Source of the DNA: Gigaspora margarita
Taxonomy: Eukaryota; Glomeromycota; Glomeromycetes; Diversisporales; Gigasporaceae
NCBI GenBank assembly: GCA_009809945.1
Contig: WTPW01001266.1
Span: 112,814 to 176,813, forward strand
DNA: 64,000 bases
Reading direction: 5' to 3'
Below the pieces are notes generated by a model, which was not told the DNA's origin, did no database searches, and was given only the letters and a program-made list of their open reading frames with translations. The position numbers and the translations under genes are program-made. Below, piece by piece: positions 1 through 12,370 of the stretch (the stretch's first letter is position 1; each line of letters opens with the position of its first letter).

Positions 1-647
1 AATAGCAAACTTTATAGTAAAATTTAGCAAGGAATTTTTTTTTTTTTGTATAAAAGAAGTAAGTTCATAAGCTAGATTTTGCGTTATAAGTAATTTTTGA
101 TTTTTTGTAAAAAGCATTGGTTTGTTACACAAAAAAATTTGCAGATCATGCTAATTCTGCAATTTTGATTGGCAGATGCAGGGCTGTAAATATCACTGCC
201 TGTTAAGATTAGCAATACTCATTTAAATACTTAATCAGGTATCATATATTAGTGATAGTAAATAATCTGAAATAACCCAAATGACCCAAATAACAAATGA
301 CTAAATATTAGATTATTTCAAAGCACAAATGATCTAAAAGGTTATTAACTAATATTCTAATAATCCTTAGCAAATCAGAATTGGCTACAAACAAAATTAA
401 AATATAATCAATAATTATAGCTATAACTGATAAGTTAATTAATATTTATATTTTAAGTAAAGTTGTTTGAAATAATAAATTGCATATTTTAAACATCTTA
501 TTTAAGTTTAGCTAAGATTATTGATAAAAAATATAATAAAGTTTGATAACTTTTATATGAGCAATTTGACCAATAAAATTATTTTATATACTATAGCCTA
601 ATAGTTAGAGAAGATGTTATAACTGTTTAGATGTAAGTGCTAATATA
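1..647. repeat. AT-rich intergenic DNA with a repeat fragment at its edge
   Basis: No coding region is visible. Bases 11-40 match 62632-62663 closely (both carry tatagtaaaatttagcaagg followed by a T run), so the window opens inside or beside another copy of the small element inserted at 62474-62806. Around 245-330 there are short repeats of the type aaatgaccc / taaataacc that recur near 1730-2100. Confidence 0.5.
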
Positions 648-2270
648 TAGTCAAACCTCTCTAAATACAACTCCTCTAAATGCATGATAGAAGGATAGGC
701 CTACAATAGAACTTATAAATAAATGCATGCTCTTTATTCTGCTTATTGTTTGGCCCACTTATAAAAACTCTCTCTATAAATGCATCCACATGATTATTAG
801 CCAATCAAAATTATTATTTTTAAATTACTAAAGTTATATTTATTATATAATAATAGTCATATTATGATTTTATTAGTGTTTTTCTGCAACTTTTTCCAAA
901 TGCATGCTCTAGAGCAGGTTCTAACAACATGCATTTAGAATGTATAATAAAAATTATAATAAACTTAAGCTTAAGGTTTTTTTAACCTACATATTAACTT
1001 ATTTTTGAATTTTAGGGTTAAACATATCAAGATAATAGAATAAAATTACTTAAAATGACTTTTTAAAACTTTGCAAAAATTAAAGATTTTACCAGTAAAA
1101 TTTTATAAAAAAAAGATTTACTAATTTTAAAAATAAAATTATATGCAAAATTTTATGCTGAGCAAGTTTACTTACAAGATGAAATAGGGTGTTATTGTAA
1201 AAAATTAAGTTTGCTATAGATAAACTTTAAGTTTATCTATATAAAACTTTTTTTCTACTAAGATAATCTATTTTTGTCTTCTAAATAAACTTGTTCAGCA
1301 CAAAATTTTACATACTTTACATCTCACTAAAATTTGTTTTCAAACTTTACTAGATAAAAAGCTAAGTTAAAATTATATAAATTATTTTTTGTTACAACAA
1401 AAAAAATTTATATAATTTTAACTCACCTTTTTATCTAGTAAAAAGGAATTTTGACAAGACATAAAGTATGTAAAATTTTGTGCTAAACAAGTTTATTTAG
1501 AAGACAAAAATAGATTATCTTAGCAGAAAAAAGGTTTTATATAGATAAACTTAAAATTTAATATAGCAAACTTAATTTTTTACTATAACAAATATTTTTA
1601 TCTTGTAAGTAAACTTGCTCAGCATATGTAAGTTGAAAAGAAACCTTGAATTTAAAGTTTATAGTAAATTTATATGTTTTTATTATAATTTTTATTATAA
1701 ATTATCATACGGTGTGACATCTTCCCTGACTGCTAAATGAACTTAATAACCAAATGATCTTATCATGATTTAATAGCTTGGAGTTATTTAAATTTCGATC
1801 AAACGATCGAGTTATTTACCATTCCTAGGTTGGACCGGGCATATAAACTTTTATTGGGGTTTGGGCCCGAGCTTACAAATACCTAGCCCAACCCAGCTTA
1901 CTTCGAAACCTATACGTATGCATTATCGTTATGCAGTTAATCTATGTAAAAACATATTATATATGGGATACAAACTCTATATGCACGATGGCCGGTCACG
2001 AGTCATTTCTAAATGACCCAAAATTGAGATGACCGTTAATGACGGGTCATTTGAGGTCATTTGAAAAATTTGCAAATGACCAGGTCATTTACCATCACTG
2101 TCCTTAAGTGTACGGATTTGTAAATTCTCTCTAAATGTACGGTATAGTCTGTTCCCAGCTTATAAAAACTATATATATTTTTGCTCTCTATAAATGCACA
2201 CACTAGGTACACATTTTTCAATTTTTTTTTTCTATGGTCCCGAGGGAGCGTACTTAGGGAGGTCTGACTG
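648..2270. mobile_element. Tc1/mariner-superfamily (pogo-like ends) non-autonomous element
   Basis: The left end reads tagtcaaacctctctaaat and the right end, on the other strand, cagtcagacctccctaagt. These are pogo/Tc1-like termini and TA dinucleotides flank both sides (646-647 and 2271-2272). Subterminal motifs of the type ctctaaatgcatg or ctctctaaatgtacgg recur inside both ends. No transposase frame remains, and a 0.76-kb palindrome is nested inside. The right end lies about 325 bp upstream of the NAA25 start, so it may sit in that gene's promoter region. Confidence 0.65.
937..1700. repeat. Large palindromic repeat nested in the pogo-like element
   Basis: The outer arms 942-962 and 1678-1698 are exact inverted repeats (tataataaaaattataataa type). 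A second, stronger inverted pair begins at tatgctgagcaagtttactt (1154) and ends at its complement (about 1625). The arms stay complementary to a centre near 1393-1400. Motifs such as gtttatttagaagac and aaacttgttcagcac resemble the ~340-bp palindromic core seen repeatedly after 37 kb, so this is probably a diverged relative. There is no coding content. Confidence 0.6.
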
Positions 2271-2595
2271 TAGTAGTGGTCTGCATTCGTATCTGTCCCA
2301 TCGAAAACGAATCTCCAAGCCGAGAATAAGTAGCTTTGTATAAACTAACAATCACTTAGAATTACTGAATTATTTAAAAGTTTACATTGCTATACGAAAG
2401 AATTGCATAACACGTGAAATTGATCAAGCGTTTTAATTGGAACGATTGCTGATGATCTCATTTTCCATTAGCGATAGATCTACCCAATCACAGAATCAAA
2501 AAATAACGATAAAATGCGGATTTCGAAAAAAATTTTTTCACTCAATTTGGGGTTTAAAAATTTATTTCTCTCGCTCACAGATACATACGTATAAA

Positions 2596-5500
2596 ATGAA
2601 TTCTATCGTTGATGTCAACGAACGAAAAATTCGTCCGATATATGGTACGATTTATTTATTTTATTTATTAAATTTGTATATTTATTTGACGGATATATTT
2701 CTGCATTTAGAGGCAATTGACAATTGCAGCTACAAGCCTGCATTACAGCAATGTAACAAATTACTTAAAAAACAACCGGATGCACTCATATTAAAGGCAT
2801 AAATTTCATTATTTTCAAATGAAGTAGTTTTTAAATTTTCTTTTTTTTTCAATAATTTTGTTTAAAATATAGGCGTTGAAAGGTTTGGTTTTAGAAAGAA
2901 TGGGAAAATCAGACGAAGCCTTACAATTATGCAATCAAGTAAAGGAAAAAAATCCAACAGATGAACCAATTTTACAGGCACTTACCATGGTTTATAGATC
3001 ATTAGGGAAACGTAATTGATCCTAATAATTAATAATTTCGTCTGCTTAATATTATTGAATATTTACCAACATTATTATATAAAATTACTGGTGCTTATAG
3101 ATGACGAGATCGTTAAAATATATGACAATGCTACACGTAAGAATCCCAATAATGAAGAGCTCAGTAATCATTGGTTCATGGCAATGGTTAGAAATTGTGA
3201 TTTCAAAGGACAACAGCAAGTATGTGAAATTTGTGTTAATAAAATAAGTTTAATCATATTATTTATACAAAGGCTTTATAATCCGATAGGTTGCTTTAAA
3301 GTTACATAAAAATTTCAAATTAAATAAATATTTATTCTGGGCAATCATGAGCTTGGTATTGCAGGTAAATAAAACAAGGTATTAAGTCATAATGAATTTT
3401 AACCTCTTAATTAATTATTTACATTTTCAATTAACTTTTTTTAGGCAGAAAATGCGCCGGCTAGTCAATCAGGAATTTTTTTGGAGCTGGCCGAACGCAT
3501 GATGGACAAAGCGGTGAAAGAAGGGAAATTAGAGCAAACTGAAGGTTTTTGAATTATGCAATACCATTATTATTAATTTTAAGTGGATTTGTGTGAAGTT
3601 ATTAATATTTCATTTTTTTTTTTAAATAGAGGTTCATCTTTATTTAATTGTATTGCTAGCCCAAAATAAATTTCAAGCAGCTTTAGATCTCTTGGAAGGT
3701 GATTTGGGTAAGAAATGCAAAGAAGACGTTGAAATTAATCGTATTCGGAATGATTTGTTACTTAAAACGAGCAATTGGATCAAAGCAATTGAAATGAGCA
3801 AAAAGTCGTTGACAGAATCGAAGTTGGTAGATTGATTCTTAGGAAAGTGAGATCAATATTTAGGAGTTTCAAATCATCTGACATGACATTTAAATTCCAA
3901 AATAGTCCGGATGATTGGAACAGCTATATCATATACTTAGAATCTTATTTACACCTACTTTCTGAGCCTGATAAGAATGAGAATGGTAGCAGGTATATTT
4001 ATTTAGTCGATTAATTTACTATTACTACTTGCAAATGTTTAATTGAGACCAATTTATTATATTTATTGTTTAAAACAGTTCTGTCAATTTGGATGAAGCT
4101 CGCGAGTTTTTGTATTCTTTGCAAAAAAGTGTGATAGAGAGTTCTGATGTCAAACGTGGTCCTTTTCTTGCTGAGCTTAAATTGGAGAAGCACATAGTTG
4201 AAAAATTAAAAGATTGTATGTCGGGAATAGTATTATACCATATTTATCGGATGCGGGTACCCCGGGTGTATCCCAACTCATTTCAATACCCGAGGTTCTT
4301 GCATGGGGGATTATAGATGTTGGTGAAATTAATTTCACCAATTTCTTCACCAATTTCCCCAACATCAATTCACCAGCATCTTTGTAAAGAGACAATATAT
4401 TTTACTATATCTACTTGGTATGATACATAGTATATATTAGTACTTATGTATCCGGGTATAAATTACTGCGTAACTTTTAAAACTGGTAGAGGGTACACAC
4501 CATGTGGTGCTCGTGTCCGATAAAATACGGTATTTTGTAAATCAATTTATTGTTTGTGATAAATATAAATATGTATATAGGTAAACCGGCAAAAGAAATC
4601 GATACGCTTATCGTCGATTATTTTCTCAGATTTGGATCCAAAGATTGTTGCTTCGAAGATTTGCAACCTTATTTGAAGGAAGTTCATATAGATTCGGCTA
4701 AAAAAATAATCGAGAAATTTAAAGCCACAATCGATGAGTCTTGTGATGATGATAAGGTTATTGGCATTTTTTTCCTTAGATTTAATAGTGTGTTATATGT
4801 GGCATTGTATATATATCTTATTAATATTTAATTTTACCATAGTCCAAGATTCAAAACATCAAAAAGAATGTAAATATTCATAAATTTGAGAGATATCTAA
4901 ATTTGCTTGTAGAATATAACGAGGTCGAATCAATACAATATGTTAATAAATTATGGCATTCGTACAAAGACTCGCTTCAATATGGTACTATTATGTTTAT
5001 TTTTCACATGTACTAGTTCAATGCTTTTAAATTATATATAATAAATTGAATCCTCACAGGAACCAAGTTGCTAGAAGCAGAAAATCAGTACGGAGACGAC
5101 TTTGTCTTATTATGTTCACATGTTTTAATCGATTTATACAAAAAATTTGGTGAGTCCTGGCAATATTCGTTACATATAACCTGTAGACGGTATTTAAAAC
5201 AGGCATTCCCTTTTAACTAAAGGCAAGAGCAGTTATATCTTTCAAGCAATTTTCCTCCTAGAAGCTGCAGTGAAAAAAAGCAATTATAATTTCCAATTTA
5301 AATTACTTTTGATAAGAGTGTATCAGACTATCGGTAAGCTAGCTTTTCTCAATTAACTTGATCAGCAGGTTACATTGCTTATATTTCTATCTAATCCTAT
5401 TCAACAGGTATTTTCAATAGGCCGTTAGAGCTATACAAATCAATGGACATTAAACATGTTCAACTGGATACTATGAGGTATCAACACGTTTTATAAGCAA

Positions 5501-7868
5501 TATCAAGATTATTATTACAGTTATTGACCTTTCTCTTATAGTCATTACATAGTTTCGCGGTCTTTTTCATCAGGGTTTTTTGATGAATCTACTCAAGCTT
5601 GTTATGATACGCTACCTATTTATCGTAGTAATGAACTTGAGGTATATATAACTTACCGCTCGAATTATATTATTATTTTTATGAATGCTGATTGTGACAA
5701 TTTTGCAATCCTTGCAGACACCTGAGATGATAGTACAAGCATTCAAATTTACAACATTTTCAAAAGTAATGTATAATAATGTTTGACATGTTAAACTTTA
5801 TAATTTTTAATTTCTAGCCATTTTCATAAACTAATGTTTTTCAGATTCAAGAATTCGTTGCACTTCGGAAAGAACTTGAGAATTCTTTACAAAAGGCTCT
5901 CGTTGATCGAGAAATGGTACGACTAGAAATTTTAATTGCTTCAAAATCCAATAAACAAGTAATAGAATATTTCCAAGATTTGGATGTTTCTGAACTTTCG
6001 TATGATGGTATTCTTTGCAATGCTTACTTTTTTTCCTTAACTCATATCAGAGTTTGGAACCGGTTTTATTTCTCATGTGTAAATCAGTCCAAACTCTAAT
6101 GCATATCTTAGTTTATTGTATTAACAAATAATTATTTTACTTTTTGGTTAGATGGTTTTTGTACAAATCTTCGAGATAATAGAGATTTTGTTTCTATGCC
6201 AAACTATAATCCTGATAACAAGCCAACAATGGAAGAAATTACCAGAGTATCGTCAAAACTTGACGTAGGCAATCTCAACTTCACTATAATCCTATAAAAA
6301 AGAATTGATAATATTTTATATTAACCTTGACTATAAATTTACAGATACTATGGCTTAAATTATTCTCAATTATTCCACGTATTTTAAAATGCATACATGT
6401 TGAACAGAATGCCGATAATGTCAAACAGCTAGTTGAAGAATTGGAGAAAATATTAACTGAGGAAATCAAAGGCGATCATAATGTATATAAAAAAATTTTT
6501 TTCGACAATGATATATTTTGATTCATTTATAAATTAATTTTAAATTACTATAGATAATGGAACAAGAAATGCAACTTGGTAATGTAATTGTAAAACTTGG
6601 CCGTCTTTTCATAACCGTAAAAGAAATTCAAAATGGGCAAAAAGGTCAGTGAATATATAAATACTATTTCTATGTTTACTTTATATTTAATTAATCATTA
6701 TAATTATTGTTTTAAAAAAGAACTTGTCCAGAATTTCGATTCTATCGCTGAAGAGCTTGTCAATGCAATAAAAGGTAATTCCACTAAATCCAGTCAGGCA
6801 TCTGCTACCTTATACTTAATTGGCAAAATATTATTTAGCTTCGGAACCCGTCGACAATTCTCAAATAAAATTGTATGATATCAAATGGTTGTTGTTTCAT
6901 CAACTGACTTCTTTCTTTGAGGTATGTAATAATATATAGTTATTGAATGTGAAGCATCCAATAATGGGAGTTATTTGTAAAAATTCTCCATTATCTGGCT
7001 GTAAAATTTAATGTGTCAGCTTCTGGGTCCCGAAGGGACCTAGAAATGACATATTAAATTTAAAGCCAGATAAAAAGTTATTGCCTGTTATCCGGTGGTT
7101 TACGACGATTGTGTGCGCTAATGACTCGAATTTTTTTGTCAGCGATTACGTAAGCTGCCAAATAACGAAGTTATTTGCGTAATCACTGCCAAATAACTCT
7201 AGTACTCTAGTACTCTAGTTATTTTGACAGCACAATCATAGTAAACTGACGGATAATAAGCCATATCATACGTTATATTGTAAATATTCTTATCATCTTT
7301 TTTTTTTGATCCACTTTAGACATGCAATTATGCTCTGATCGGAATTGGGTTTTTGAATGAAACACTAAATGTTAAAAATAAGAAATCGGGATTAAAAGCA
7401 TTGGTAAATAATAATAAAATGGATTAAAAATCTTTTTGATTTTAATTTATGGCATGAATTTTTTTTTTTAATCTTGCTTTCAATTCTGCTTAGGCTCAAA
7501 AACTACAAAATATGTCATTGACAATAAAGAATCACTTTACATACCTAAAAAACCAATTGATCTGTTTAAACGAACTTTTTAAAAATGAAGAAGAAGACTG
7601 TGACAAAATCTTGCTTTACATTAAATCTGAACCACATGTTGAGCTTTGCGATGAGGAGGTAAATAAATGGATGGTGCATATATGTATTGTCTACAATTAT
7701 TATTTATGCGAAGTTTATTTATTTATTATTATTATTATTATTTACTTGAAATAGGAAAGTGTACCATTTGTTAAAGAAATTTTAGGTAAGGTTAACTCGA
7801 ATTGGAAAAACAATATTCAGAATATGATTAAAGAAATAGACAGTAAATTTGAATCAAACGAAAAATAG
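2596..7868 (+). CDS. NAA25: N-terminal acetyltransferase B auxiliary subunit (NAA25/MDM20), 25 exons
   Basis: This is the non-catalytic, TPR-like subunit of NatB, which anchors the NAA20 catalytic subunit to ribosomes for acetylation of Met-Asp/Glu/Asn/Gln N-termini. I spliced exons 2596-2644, 2711-2796, 2873-3011, 3101-3219, 3290-3364, 3445-3544, 3630-3822, 3864-3992, 4079-4215, 4581-4756, 4843-4984, 5060-5149, 5223-5333, 5408-5477, 5542-5641, 5718-5765, 5845-6007, 6152-6264, 6345-6482, 6554-6644, 6721-6774, 6839-6921, 7320-7403, 7494-7658, 7755-7868. They total 2769 nt with every phase matching, giving 922 residues, against about 970 in human and 800 in yeast. Family-like blocks include YKPALQQCNKLLKK, KRGPFLAELKLE, FGSKDCCFEDLQPYL, YGDDFVLL and IKWLLFHQLTSFFE. 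Intron 2 appears to be GC-AG (AAG/GCATAA), and the 41-nt intron after 3822 is the least certain junction. The start is the first ATG in frame with exon 2. A possible poly(A) signal, aataaac, lies near 8037. Confidence 0.9.
4238..4530. mobile_element. 293-bp TA-flanked MITE in NAA25 intron 9
   Basis: The ends ccatatttatcggatgcggg and, on the other strand, ccgtattttatcggacacga are imperfect inverted repeats flanked by TA (4236-4237 and 4531-4532). A central inverted repeat around ttggtgaaattaatttcacc is also present. The insertion makes this intron about 365 nt, whereas its neighbours are 60-110 nt. It lies wholly inside the intron, so the coding frame is unaffected. Tc1/mariner-type ancestry is inferred from the TA flanks. 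Confidence 0.6.
6992..7259. repeat. Two adjacent inverted-repeat elements in NAA25 intron 22
   Basis: The first is a near-perfect palindrome at 6992-7072 (tatctggct ... agccagata) centred on gggtcccgaagggacc. The second has arms gttatccggtggtttacgac (from 7087) and a complementary right arm ending at about 7259, enclosing a smaller palindrome around aataacgaagttatt and the triplet ctagtactctagtactctag. Together they extend the intron to 398 nt. No clear target duplication could be fixed. Confidence 0.55.
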
Positions 7869-9836
7869 ATTATTTATTCTACACATGCATAATCATTTGC
7901 AAAGTTACATCCTTTCTGTTCTAGTTAAGATTCATTTTGTGTTTGTAGTTTATAAAAGATTTATTTAGGTAGATATTAATTTATATATTTAACTATTCTA
8001 GCATTAGCCTTTGGTAGTATATCTGATATCGTTTATAATAAACGTGAACAATTTTATAAAATGAACTATTAATGTAAAAGAAAATGTGGGTAATTAGCTA
8101 TAAAACTTTTATTGAATTTTGTAATTTTGTGCTAAAATGTTTAATGCAAATATAGCTACGTATGTGCTGTACATTCCACACACGTATCTTATATTTTTAA
8201 GCCTTAAGTTAGAATTTTTTATATGTTAGTACAAATTAAAACCGGGTTTAATTATGAAAAAAATGCCGTTTCGAATCTAAAATCTAAAATTTCCGTAATG
8301 GATATTCCAAGTATTCACAATTTTATGCGAAATTGCGAATACTTTCTTCCATTGCCATACTCCTACGCGGAATTTAATTAAAATTTCTATAGGTTTGCAG
8401 TCTCTATCCTCAAACGCACATGGCTAAGTATCATCCACTTTTGCTGCAATAAAACCATATGTAAATATGTGAGTACGAACAAGACTAATTAATGTTCTGT
8501 AAATTCTCAAATAGCGGATCTTTGCGCGTTATTCACCAGTGCATTACTTCGAGATAAAGAGTCAATCTCAAAACTGATTATTACTATATTATAAATTCAC
8601 TGATATATTACATGAAGTGCGCGTTATTTCGAGACGCGTATAAACATTATTTCGAAACTATGCTATTTTCAGGGGGGTGATTTTCGAAATAATGCCCATG
8701 TCCATTATTTCGAGAATTTACGGTATGTCTTTTTCTTCAACGTATTTAGTGATTCTAAAGATAGTTCGACCATTCAATTTTTTGTTCTATATGGAAAATC
8801 ATCCAATATCAATGTTGTTGGCTGGAAACAGGGACCTCACTGGACGTCGAGACGTTTCCAGTATTCCAGTGGCTATCTAAAAGTTAACTTCAGATCATGA
8901 TGTCGTAGATTTAAGTATAATCATGGACTAGTAAATAATTGAAACTTGAGAAATTTCCTTGACCATTATTATAAAAGCCATTAGATCACGTTCTTCTGTA
9001 AAAGTTGTTACATGATTCTGGTTTAAAATTTGTAGCTGATTCTGATCGGAAGTTGTAATTGATTCTGAAGAATATACTTCATCTAATTTAAGTATAACTT
9101 TTTAGAGAATCAGATACAACTTTTAACCAGAGTCAAGTATATAATTTTACCAAAATCAATTGTATTTTTATTTTGAATCAGTTACAACTTTGTGATCGTA
9201 ACTTTATTAAATTTGCAATATTTAATTAATTAAAATTAAATAAATTAAATTAAAATTGATTGCGATTAATTATAGTAAAAAAAAGCAACTGATTTTGATG
9301 AAAAATTGCAATGAATTCAACTGATTTTGCTAAAGTTGTAATTCTAATGAGTTGTGATTTGAATTAAATTAATTAATTAGAACCAAATCAATGAGGTAAA
9401 AAATTTATTAATACTAAAATCAAATCAATTAAATAATAGAATAGAATCAAATGATATATATATTCTTATAGTGTAAGCAATACCCGCAGCCAAGAAATGA
9501 ATTCAGAATTATTGTGGCATAATTAAGTTATGAACTTGTAATAATATAAATCAAAAAATTTATCTTTTGCATTAATCTTAAAACCCTCTGACTAATGGAT
9601 TAACGAGTTATGTAAAAGAAAAGATTTTCATGCAGTAATAAAAATCATACGAGTCTGCAATACATGATAAAATTAACCCATCATTAATCAGTTTATCACC
9701 AAGAACTCAAGTCAATTTTCAATGCGTATTGTTTAATACGAAGTCCATCATGGTATCTTCTTAGAATAGTTTTGCTGTTAGTATGAAAGTGTTGTGCTTG
9801 ATGAGACAAAATAAAAATATATGATTTGCTTCCGAC
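7869..9836. other. Intergenic DNA downstream of NAA25
   Basis: This stretch holds the 3' end of NAA25, a small MITE (see 8497) and, from about 9000 to 9420, degenerate alternating-orientation copies of a short word (gattctgatcggaagttgta and relatives). No gene is supported. Confidence 0.5.
8497..8723. mobile_element. 227-bp MITE with CTGTAAATTCTC-type ends
   Basis: The left end ctgtaaattctcaaatagcg matches the reverse complement of the right end (ccgtaaattctcgaaataatg). The right side is followed by TA, while the left has TT in the expected position. Internal attatttcgaga/gcgttatttcgag copies repeat the terminal word. This suggests a Tc1/mariner-type MITE. Confidence 0.5.
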
Positions 9837-10270
9837 TAGTGGTGTGTGAGCGCAATGCCGTAATTGGTCGTAACTTTTGTATTGTTTTTATTTTACAAAA
9901 ACTCAATTATATCGTGATCCAGTAATCCAGATTGGATGATTTTGATACCATTCAATTCATCTCGATGAGTCAAATCGAGTGGTACCAAAATCATCCAATT
10001 CGGACCATTGGATCACAAGGTATTCGCAAATTCGCAAATAACGATTCAATGAATTACGGCAAAAAAAATGCCGTAATTCAGTTGTAATTTATTAAATAGT
10101 TTTTCCATGAATATTTTGTAATCCAGTGATTCGAATTGGCTGATTTGGGTACCATTCGATTCGTCTCATCGAGACAATCGAATGACATCAAAACCATCCA
10201 ATTGGATTACTGGATCATGATATAATTGAGCTTTGAAAAAAAAAATTACGGCATTGTGCTCACACCACTA
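9837..10270. mobile_element. hAT-type non-autonomous element with two internal hairpins
   Basis: The termini tagtggtgtgtgagcgcaat and, from the other end, tagtggtgtgagcacaatg are inverted repeats. They are bounded by cttccgac (9829-9836) and cttctgac (10271-10278), an 8-bp duplication with one mismatch, as expected for hAT. Each arm contains a complete ~110-bp palindrome (9909-10022 and 10118-10224) of the CTCATCGAGA-centred family found elsewhere in the window. There is no ORF. Confidence 0.75.
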
Positions 10271-10365
10271 CTTCTGACTTTCCACCCAATTTTTCAACAA
10301 GCTATTTCAAACCACTCACATTAATAGGATGATTTCTAAAAAAGGTGTGGGGTGCAATAACTGCG

Positions 10366-11486
10366 TCAATGGACGTCAATTTCTTTTGAATCGACGTACT
10401 TGCCATCCTCAATCTTATTGATGTCATTAAACAATAACTTAATCTGTTCTGGAATTTTAATCGTACTTGTGAGTCGGATTCTAAGAACAGATATTAAATG
10501 ACCCACCTTCTGTAAACTTCGATGTGCAATTATATTGAGGTGTCATAAAGAGAATGAAAGTAACTTTGTTATTTTCATCAATAATCATGTTGATAATATG
10601 TTTACTAATTCCCAAACAAGAATAAGATTTTTGTGATCATATATATCTCTATGTATATTCTTGTTGTTCATAGGTACAGATAATGATTTCTAAACGGTCA
10701 GCTTCTTCCTTATGGAGCTAATAAAGCATGTTTTTCTTTTAGGTCAGATTGGTCTGCATCTGGTCCAAGCAATTGATCCGAATTTTTTGCAGCATCATAT
10801 TAATATCGATATTCCAACTTTTTCATAGTATTGTTTCTTAACTGTTAATATTCGTAATATCATTACCGTAATGTTCTGGAATTTCCAATTAAGGGTACGA
10901 TTTCTAAGTACATTTTTTATTATTTTTCATTTTAAGCAAGAATATCCAAAGTTCTTACATTAAGATTTAATAAAATTTACAAACCTTATTCTCACATATG
11001 GTAGGAGTCTATATAGCAGATCACATTGCGGTTAAGAGGTTATACATTGATCAGAATGTTCTAAGTACAGAAGTATCCCGCAATACCGCAAATTTTATTA
11101 TCATGAAGAGATATTGTGACAAATGCAAGAAACTCTACATAAGCTGCTGAGACTCTAGAACCAGATGCAACTGCTTTATCTCGATAGCTTCCACATAACA
11201 ATTAGTGTTTTGATAAATCATAGCTTGCAGATCTTTTTTTAGCTAGAACCACTGAACCTTTAAACTCTAAATAAATAATTATTGAATAAAATAATAATTT
11301 GAAAAGAATAATTGGAGAATAAATACCTGAAAATTCAGCTTGAGGATCGATATCAAGAAAAGTTTTTAATTGCTCTACATCATATGTTGATTGATTGCTG
11401 GATAGGCCATTTAACCTTAAATAATCAGAATCGAGATAGACCATTTTCCTGAAGAAATTGGTTACGATTTGTAATATGATCCTCAT
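10366..11486 (-). pseudogene. Uncharacterised gene relic, two exons plus a downstream remnant
   Basis: On the minus strand, from 11486, there is a frame containing MVYLDSDYLRLNGLSSNQ and LKTFLDIDPQAEFS. It is followed by a plausible GT-AG intron (gtatttattc ... tttatttag) and a second exon with GSVVLAKKRSASYDL. The same frame continues through one TAA into DKAVASGSRVSAAYVEFLA and ends at 11061. A second open piece at 10366-10500 reads IKIPEQIKLLFNDINK and KYVDSKEIDVH. The amino-acid composition looks genuinely coding, but the stop codons and the broken middle argue for a relic. I do not recognise the family; it may be a multi-copy lineage-specific gene. Confidence 0.4.
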
Positions 11487-12076
11487 TAGACAAATTTTAT
11501 AACATTTTAATTTTTAATTTTATTATCTTTTAGTAGAAGATGTGAATTTAATTATAAATTTACTCGTGGCTTATATTAAATTATACGTTGATTCGAGGCT
11601 TATATTTAGTTATACTTTTACTCGTGGCTTATATTTAGTTATACTTTTACTCGTGGCTTATAACTTCCTCTTTTTTTTTTTGATTTTATTAGAAGTTTTA
11701 AATTTGATGCGTATTTAATTTGAAGCGATTATAGCTAAGACTAAGGACTATGAATTGTGATAAAAAGTAGAGGTCAAGCATGTCTATTTTTTTTTTTGAA
11801 AGAGCGAATAACTTCTAAGTATTATATATATTGTATATATATACTTTACCATAGTTATCACAATTCATTTATTCAACTTCACGATTATCATTGATCTCAT
11901 TTGACTTTAATACATACCTATTTTATCATAATCATCACAATTTATTTAATGATTAAGGTATAGTCATCGATCTCATTTGACTTTAATATATCATAGCTAT
12001 CACAATTCATTTATTAAAATTCGTATTATAGGTATCGCTATCGATATTAATACGTATATTTTATTAAATTAATATA

Positions 12077-12273
12077 CCAGGTGGGTGAAAAGTAACTGGA
12101 CAATGCCGTTTTTTAATCACTATGATTATCTTAACGTTTAGTGATCATTGCAATAAACTCAAAATTATAATTTTTTTTATTATTATATATTTTACATAAA
12201 TAATAATTAAAAAATATAGTTCTATCGGAGATAGTAAAAAAAGGCGCTGTCCAGTTACTTTTCGCCCATCCGA
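12077..12273. mobile_element. 197-bp Tc1/mariner-type MITE
   Basis: The ends ccaggtgggtgaaaagtaac and tcggatgggcgaaaagtaac (complement of the right end) continue as matching inverted repeats through ctggaca. TA flanks both sides (12075-12076, 12274-12275). The interior is AT-rich and non-coding. Confidence 0.75.
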
Positions 12274-12370
12274 TATACGTACTTTAAATTAATACAGTAT
12301 TGGATAGCAAAAAACATCCACTTTTTATATATAAAATATAAAACTCTTATAACTCAAAAACAAATAACTT

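Noticed and set aside
8677-8880. Open frame of 67 codons beginning in a MITE
   Set aside because: It starts inside the right end of the 8497-8723 MITE and runs into non-coding DNA, with no recognisable feature.
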